From Acidobacteriota bacterium (lineage in GTDB: Bacteria; Acidobacteriota; Terriglobia; Terriglobales; Acidobacteriaceae): 64,000 nucleotides of DNA. Every line of letters begins with the position of its first letter. Position 1 is the stretch's first letter. Positions 60,358 through 64,000 of the stretch are shown one piece after another. The DNA lies in NCBI GenBank assembly GCA_021846275.1, contig JAJZBZ010000003.1, forward strand, positions 62,001-126,000, in the 5' to 3' direction. The position numbers were made by a program, and so were the translations under genes. Under the pieces are notes generated by a model that was not told where the DNA came from, ran no database searches, and was given only the letters and a program-made list of their open reading frames with translations.

Positions 60358-63300
60358 TCAGAAGATGAGCTTCAGCGCGAGCTGGGTGTTGAACGGCTCG
60401 CCGGCTCCGATGCCCGGCGCGCCGTTGTATGCGCCGATCGTGGTGTTGATGGCGCAGGCTTCGGGGTTCGCCCCGTTGTTGGTGTCGGTGCAGAATCCGT
60501 CACCGGGCGGTGCCAGATTCAGGTGATTGAAGAGGTTGAACATCTCCACGCGGAACTGCGCGTTTACCCATTTTGTGACCCTGGTGTTCTTGAAGACCGA
60601 GAAGTCCACGTCGGAGTATCCGGGACCGTGCAGGTCATTGCGATGGCTGTCGCCAAACTGCCCGTTGAGCGAGGGCGTGTAGGCGGTGGAGGTCCAGTTG
60701 ACGAAGAAGCCGGTGGTGCTGTTGCCCTGCACACTCTTCGAGATGCCGGTGTTGGGATTGATGCCGGGAGTGCGGTTGGCGCGCTCGGCAAATTCGTTCG
60801 TGCCGCTGCCGCCGCTGTTGCTGGAGTAGATGGTGAAGGGCTGGCCCGTGTGGAAGCTGAGCAGCGCATTGAACTGCCAGCCATTGACCAGCGCCGAAGG
60901 ACCGTGGTGAAAGACGGGAAGCTGGTAGGTGAAGTAGCTGACCGAGGTGTTATGCACATCGAAGTCGCTGTTGCCGTATTCGCCGCGCAGATCGAAGCTG
61001 TTCTGCGGGTTGTATAAAACGATTTGGCTCGACTCATCCAGGGAGTGGGAAAACGTATAGGCCGACTGAGCGGTGAGGCCGTACCAGCCATTGAGGCGCA
61101 GCGTGGCCTGGAGCGAGTTGTAGTTGGAGACGGCTTCGGACTGAATCTGGTTGATGACGGAGTAGTTGGGATACTGGCTGTAATAGGGGCGCGTGGAGTT
61201 GGCTCCGTTGCTGCCAAGACCCGCCTGGTTGATGTCCACCAGGTCGCGCAGCCGGTGCCCGGCGCTGCCCACATAGCCAAGCTGGATTTCGATGTTGCTG
61301 CCCAGCGAGTGCTGGACGTTGAGGTTGTAGTTTTCGATGTAGCTGGGCCGCAGATTCTGTTGAATCGAAAAAACGTTCAGGCTGGAGCAGTTGGGCTGCA
61401 CGGCGCTTGGGTTGGCCAGGCAGGTGTTGCTGGAGCTGAGCGCGTTGGGAAACATTGGCTGGCCATAGGTGATGTATCCGGACGAGGGCGCGGTGTCGAT
61501 GGTCTGAACCGAGCCTGCCGGGTTGTCCTGCACGCCGAAGGCTCCGCCGTTGCTGGAGAAGCGCGAGTTGAGGAAGTTGACGACGTTGGGGTTGTCATAG
61601 CCGAGGCCGTAGCCCGCGCGGACGACCGTCCTGCCATCGTTGCCCGGCTGCCAGGCGATGCCGACGCGCGGCCCGAGGCCCGCATAGTACTGCTGGTAGA
61701 GATTGGCAACATTCACACCGGCCACGGCGAGGCCGTTCGGCGCGCCGGGCAGGAACGTGCTCAGGTCTTTGTTGCCATCGTGAATCGGGCCTTCGTACTC
61801 GTAGCGCATGCCGTAGTTGACGCTGATGCGCGGCGTAATCTGAAAGGTATCCTGCGCGAAGATGCCGTAGGAGTTCAGGAAGACCTGGCGCTTGGGATCG
61901 CCCTGCACGATGGATGTTGCGCCGGCGTTGTAGCAGCCGGCGAGAAAGTCCGCAAGCTGCATGAAGCGTGGGTCTGTGGTGACGGATGCGGACAGATTGA
62001 CCGATCCGGGAGCCATTGAACTGAGTGTGTCGCAGGCCGTGCCCGCGTTGCCGGACCACGGACCCTGTGAGCCGTCAAAGACGAAGGTGCCGCGCTGGTC
62101 CGCCTGATAGAAATCATCCACCTGCGCCTGGCGGAACTCACCGCCGAAGTGCATCTGGTGGCGGCCCACGGTCCAGGAGAGCGATTCGTCGAGATGGCCG
62201 GTGATGTCGTTGCGCCCTGAGTTGGGCGTGCCGCCAACAATGTCGAAACCATCCGACGACGAGCCGAGGCCGCTGCTGGCCGACGGCGCTTCAATCTGTA
62301 TGCGCGGCGCGCCGGCCAGCGAGAGTGCGGTCGCGCCCGTATCGAGGCCCAGGCCGATCGGGTTGAAGGCTGTGCTTGAGTCGGAAAACACCTGATTGAA
62401 GTAGTTCACGCCCATGAATATCTGGTTGCTCAACTGCGGCGTAATCACGGTGTTATAGGTGAGCGAGTAGTTCTGCACATGGATCGGCGCGGCCTCATAG
62501 TAGGGCGTGAGCAGCGAGACCGTGGGCGCGACCTGGGTTCCCTGCCCCACGTACCACTTGAACGAGAGATTGTTGTTGCTGTTGATGGAGTAATCGAGCT
62601 TCACCAGTCCGTTGTGGCTGAAGCCGAATTCATTCTCCGGATTGGTGTAGTTGAACGGCGTCGCCCCGCCGGTGAGCGCATTCGAGGGCCACAGAGCCTG
62701 ATTGCTGCCGGAGCCGTGCAGCAGGTTGAACGAAGCCTGGTTGACGGGCACGTTGTAAGCATTCAGGATCGATGTCGCCCCTGCCTGATAAGCCGCCGAA
62801 GGCTCGGTCGAAGGCTGGTTGACGCCGATGGTGAAACGCTGATCCTCGTAGGTGGTGAAGAAGAAAAACCGATTCTTCAGGAAGGGTCCGCCAGCCGAGT
62901 AGCCAAACTGCTGATTGCGCAGCTCCGGCTTGGTGGTCGACAAGGCCGACATTGCAGCCAGCGCTTCGTTGCGGTTGTAGTAGTAGGCCGAACCGTGAAG
63001 CTGGTTGGTGCCGGACTTGATCGACAGGTTCACCGTCGCGCCGGGACTGCGGCCAATATCCGGGCCGGCCTGGGTGACGACGGAAACCTGCTGAATGGCA
63101 TCCAGCGGCAGCGTGACGCCTGCGATGCCCGAGACGCCGCCCTGGTTGGCGGCGGGAATGTTCCACCAGACATCGTTGTTGTCCGCGCCCTCGATCTGCC
63201 AGTTCACCATGTCCGGACGCGTACCGTTCACCGAACCGTAGCCGCCGCCGGAGTAACCCGCGTAGCCGGGCGTGATGGCGATCATCTGCGTGAAATCGCG

Positions 63301-63828
63301 GCCATTCATCGGCGTATCCTGAACGACCTGCGTGGGAATATCGGTGGTCTGCACGGTCGATGTGGTATCGAGCGCCAGCGCCTCGGCGGAGACCTGAACC
63401 GTCTCGCCCGTGGAAGCCAGGCCAAGCTTTACCGGCAGCGTGTAGACCGCGCCGGCTGAGACGGGCACGGACTCCACCGTCTCCGGCTTGAATCCCTGGC
63501 CGGTGACCGTGATGTTGTAGTTGCCGATGGGAATGTCGCGGAAGGCAAACTCACCGGCGCTTGAGGTAACCGACTTCAGCGTGACCCCGGTGGCCGCGTG
63601 CGTGGCCGTGACCGCTGCGCCGGGAATGACCGCGCCGCTGGGATCGGTGACCGTGCCGTTGATGGCTCCGCGAAAGGTCTGCGCAGCGGCGGGCAGGAGA
63701 GCCATCAAGGCGAAAAGCAGCAAAAGAAAAAGCGCACGGGAATGGACGCGAACACTGTCTGGAACCGAAGGACGCGTCGAAGGACTCCATGGGAAAAAAA
63801 GCCGACTATAACTGCGGATACCGCGCAT
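60358..63828 (-). CDS. Oar-like TonB-dependent outer-membrane receptor with carboxypeptidase-regulatory-like domain
   Basis: A very large outer-membrane receptor typical of acidobacteria. The 1156-residue product starts at 63828, where GGAGGT lies 7 nt upstream of the ATG. It has a signal peptide (ALFLLLLFALMALLPAAAQ), an Ig-like CarboxypepD_reg domain (about 50-130, FRGAINGTVTDPSGAVIPGAAVTATH...), a TonB plug (TPMNGRDFTQMIAITPGYAG, IEGADNNDVWW, SIKSGTNQLHGSAYYYNRNEA), and a long beta barrel ending in QLALKLIF with the terminal Phe. A classical TonB box is not obvious. Probable substrates are polymers or oligosaccharides, by family analogy. Confidence 0.92.
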   Translation of the reverse strand: MRGIRSYSRLFFPWSPSTRPSVPDSVRVHSRALFLLLLFALMALLPAAAQTFRGAINGTVTDPSGAVIPGAAVTATHAATGVTLKSVTSSAGEFAFRDIPIGNYNITVTGQGFKPETVESVPVSAGAVYTLPVKLGLASTGETVQVSAEALALDTTSTVQTTDIPTQVVQDTPMNGRDFTQMIAITPGYAGYSGGGYGSVNGTRPDMVNWQIEGADNNDVWWNIPAANQGGVSGIAGVTLPLDAIQQVSVVTQAGPDIGRSPGATVNLSIKSGTNQLHGSAYYYNRNEALAAMSALSTTKPELRNQQFGYSAGGPFLKNRFFFFTTYEDQRFTIGVNQPSTEPSAAYQAGATSILNAYNVPVNQASFNLLHGSGSNQALWPSNALTGGATPFNYTNPENEFGFSHNGLVKLDYSINSNNNLSFKWYVGQGTQVAPTVSLLTPYYEAAPIHVQNYSLTYNTVITPQLSNQIFMGVNYFNQVFSDSSTAFNPIGLGLDTGATALSLAGAPRIQIEAPSASSGLGSSSDGFDIVGGTPNSGRNDITGHLDESLSWTVGRHQMHFGGEFRQAQVDDFYQADQRGTFVFDGSQGPWSGNAGTACDTLSSMAPGSVNLSASVTTDPRFMQLADFLAGCYNAGATSIVQGDPKRQVFLNSYGIFAQDTFQITPRISVNYGMRYEYEGPIHDGNKDLSTFLPGAPNGLAVAGVNVANLYQQYYAGLGPRVGIAWQPGNDGRTVVRAGYGLGYDNPNVVNFLNSRFSSNGGAFGVQDNPAGSVQTIDTAPSSGYITYGQPMFPNALSSSNTCLANPSAVQPNCSSLNVFSIQQNLRPSYIENYNLNVQHSLGSNIEIQLGYVGSAGHRLRDLVDINQAGLGSNGANSTRPYYSQYPNYSVINQIQSEAVSNYNSLQATLRLNGWYGLTAQSAYTFSHSLDESSQIVLYNPQNSFDLRGEYGNSDFDVHNTSVSYFTYQLPVFHHGPSALVNGWQFNALLSFHTGQPFTIYSSNSGGSGTNEFAERANRTPGINPNTGISKSVQGNSTTGFFVNWTSTAYTPSLNGQFGDSHRNDLHGPGYSDVDFSVFKNTRVTKWVNAQFRVEMFNLFNHLNLAPPGDGFCTDTNNGANPEACAINTTIGAYNGAPGIGAGEPFNTQLALKLIF

Positions 63829-64000
63829 GCGAACTACCTCCGAAAATGAAGTAAGTAAAGGCGTGCGCCTCAAGAACCACAGATCAAGAGACGTGGGCTG
63901 AATCGAAATTTGGAAAGACCGCCGGGAACTGCGGAGAAACTACCCCGAACCACTTGTGGACCGAATCGACTTACGCGAAAAGGAGGTGTGTCTCGGATTT
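63829..64000. other. Upstream region of the Oar gene, right edge of the window
   Basis: No coding frame. AAAAGGAGGTGTG (63978-63990) on + is a strong ribosome-binding-site-like sequence; a start codon, if any, would lie at or beyond the window edge and cannot be judged. Confidence 0.4.

Noticed and set aside
63978-64000. Start of a new + strand gene at the right edge
   Set aside because: A strong RBS-like AAAAGGAGGTG is present, but no start codon at a proper distance lies within the window.

Overview
The window is high-GC bacterial chromosome, most likely from the Acidobacteriaceae (class Terriglobia, Acidobacteriota). Evidence for this is a 1156-residue Oar-like TonB-dependent receptor with an N-terminal carboxypeptidase-regulatory-like domain, several DUF4382/DUF5666-type lipoproteins, many Tat or Sec exported enzymes, and housekeeping genes of the acidobacterial type. 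No phage, integrase, transposase, CRISPR array, rRNA or tRNA gene was recognised. The left edge cuts msrP just before its stop codon.

Layout. 1-9 kb: msrP (partial), a glutamine synthetase family gene, then three same-strand exported hydrolases (M61 peptidase, CocE/AEH-type acyl hydrolase, DUF1593 protein) and a small TonB-C protein. 9.5-13.4 kb: DnaC-like ATPase, small membrane proteins and a CSS/EAL phosphodiesterase. 14-30.2 kb: BtuB-like receptor behind hslVU, a Tat-exported aldo/keto reductase, surface lipoproteins, class Ia ribonucleotide reductase nrdAB, and rluB-scpB. 30.4-36.9 kb: SDR plus lipoprotein-sorting-like protein, DUF5666 lipoprotein, dnaJ with a MerR/HspR-type regulator, and an HpnI-like glycosyltransferase. 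36.9-44.3 kb: a signalling and motility block (motB, motA, degenerate PAS-GGDEF, cNMP-binding histidine kinase, receiver/thioredoxin-reductase fusion, LuxR-type regulator with no phospho-acceptor Asp). 44.3-53.8 kb: LolA-like lipoprotein, mltG, ruvX, greA, CDP-alcohol phosphotransferase, proC, acyltransferase, glycosyltransferase, divergent acetate kinase, ctaA. 53.8-58.6 kb: a probable sugar operon (SSS symporter, two-TM protein, fucose/arabinose-type isomerase, M24 homologue) with a LacI-type operator upstream. 59-64 kb: a Tat-exported HisC-like aminotransferase and the Oar-like receptor.

The strongest observations are these. (1) nrdAB is preceded by a complete cobalamin riboswitch and, further upstream, by two NrdR-like boxes exactly 31 bp apart, so a B12-independent reductase appears to be controlled by both B12 and nucleotide level. 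(2) GC skew inverts between about 14.0 and 30.2 kb whatever the gene strand, which suggests a fairly recent 16-kb inversion. (3) A perfect 14-bp inverted repeat encloses the ribosome-binding site, and its 3' arm contains the start codon, of the CocE-type hydrolase. (4) A receiver/thioredoxin-like/reductase fusion with no redox CxxC sits beside a cNMP-binding histidine kinase. (5) A dispersed intergenic repeat made of three consecutive stem-loops occurs at 1.1 and 26.8 kb.
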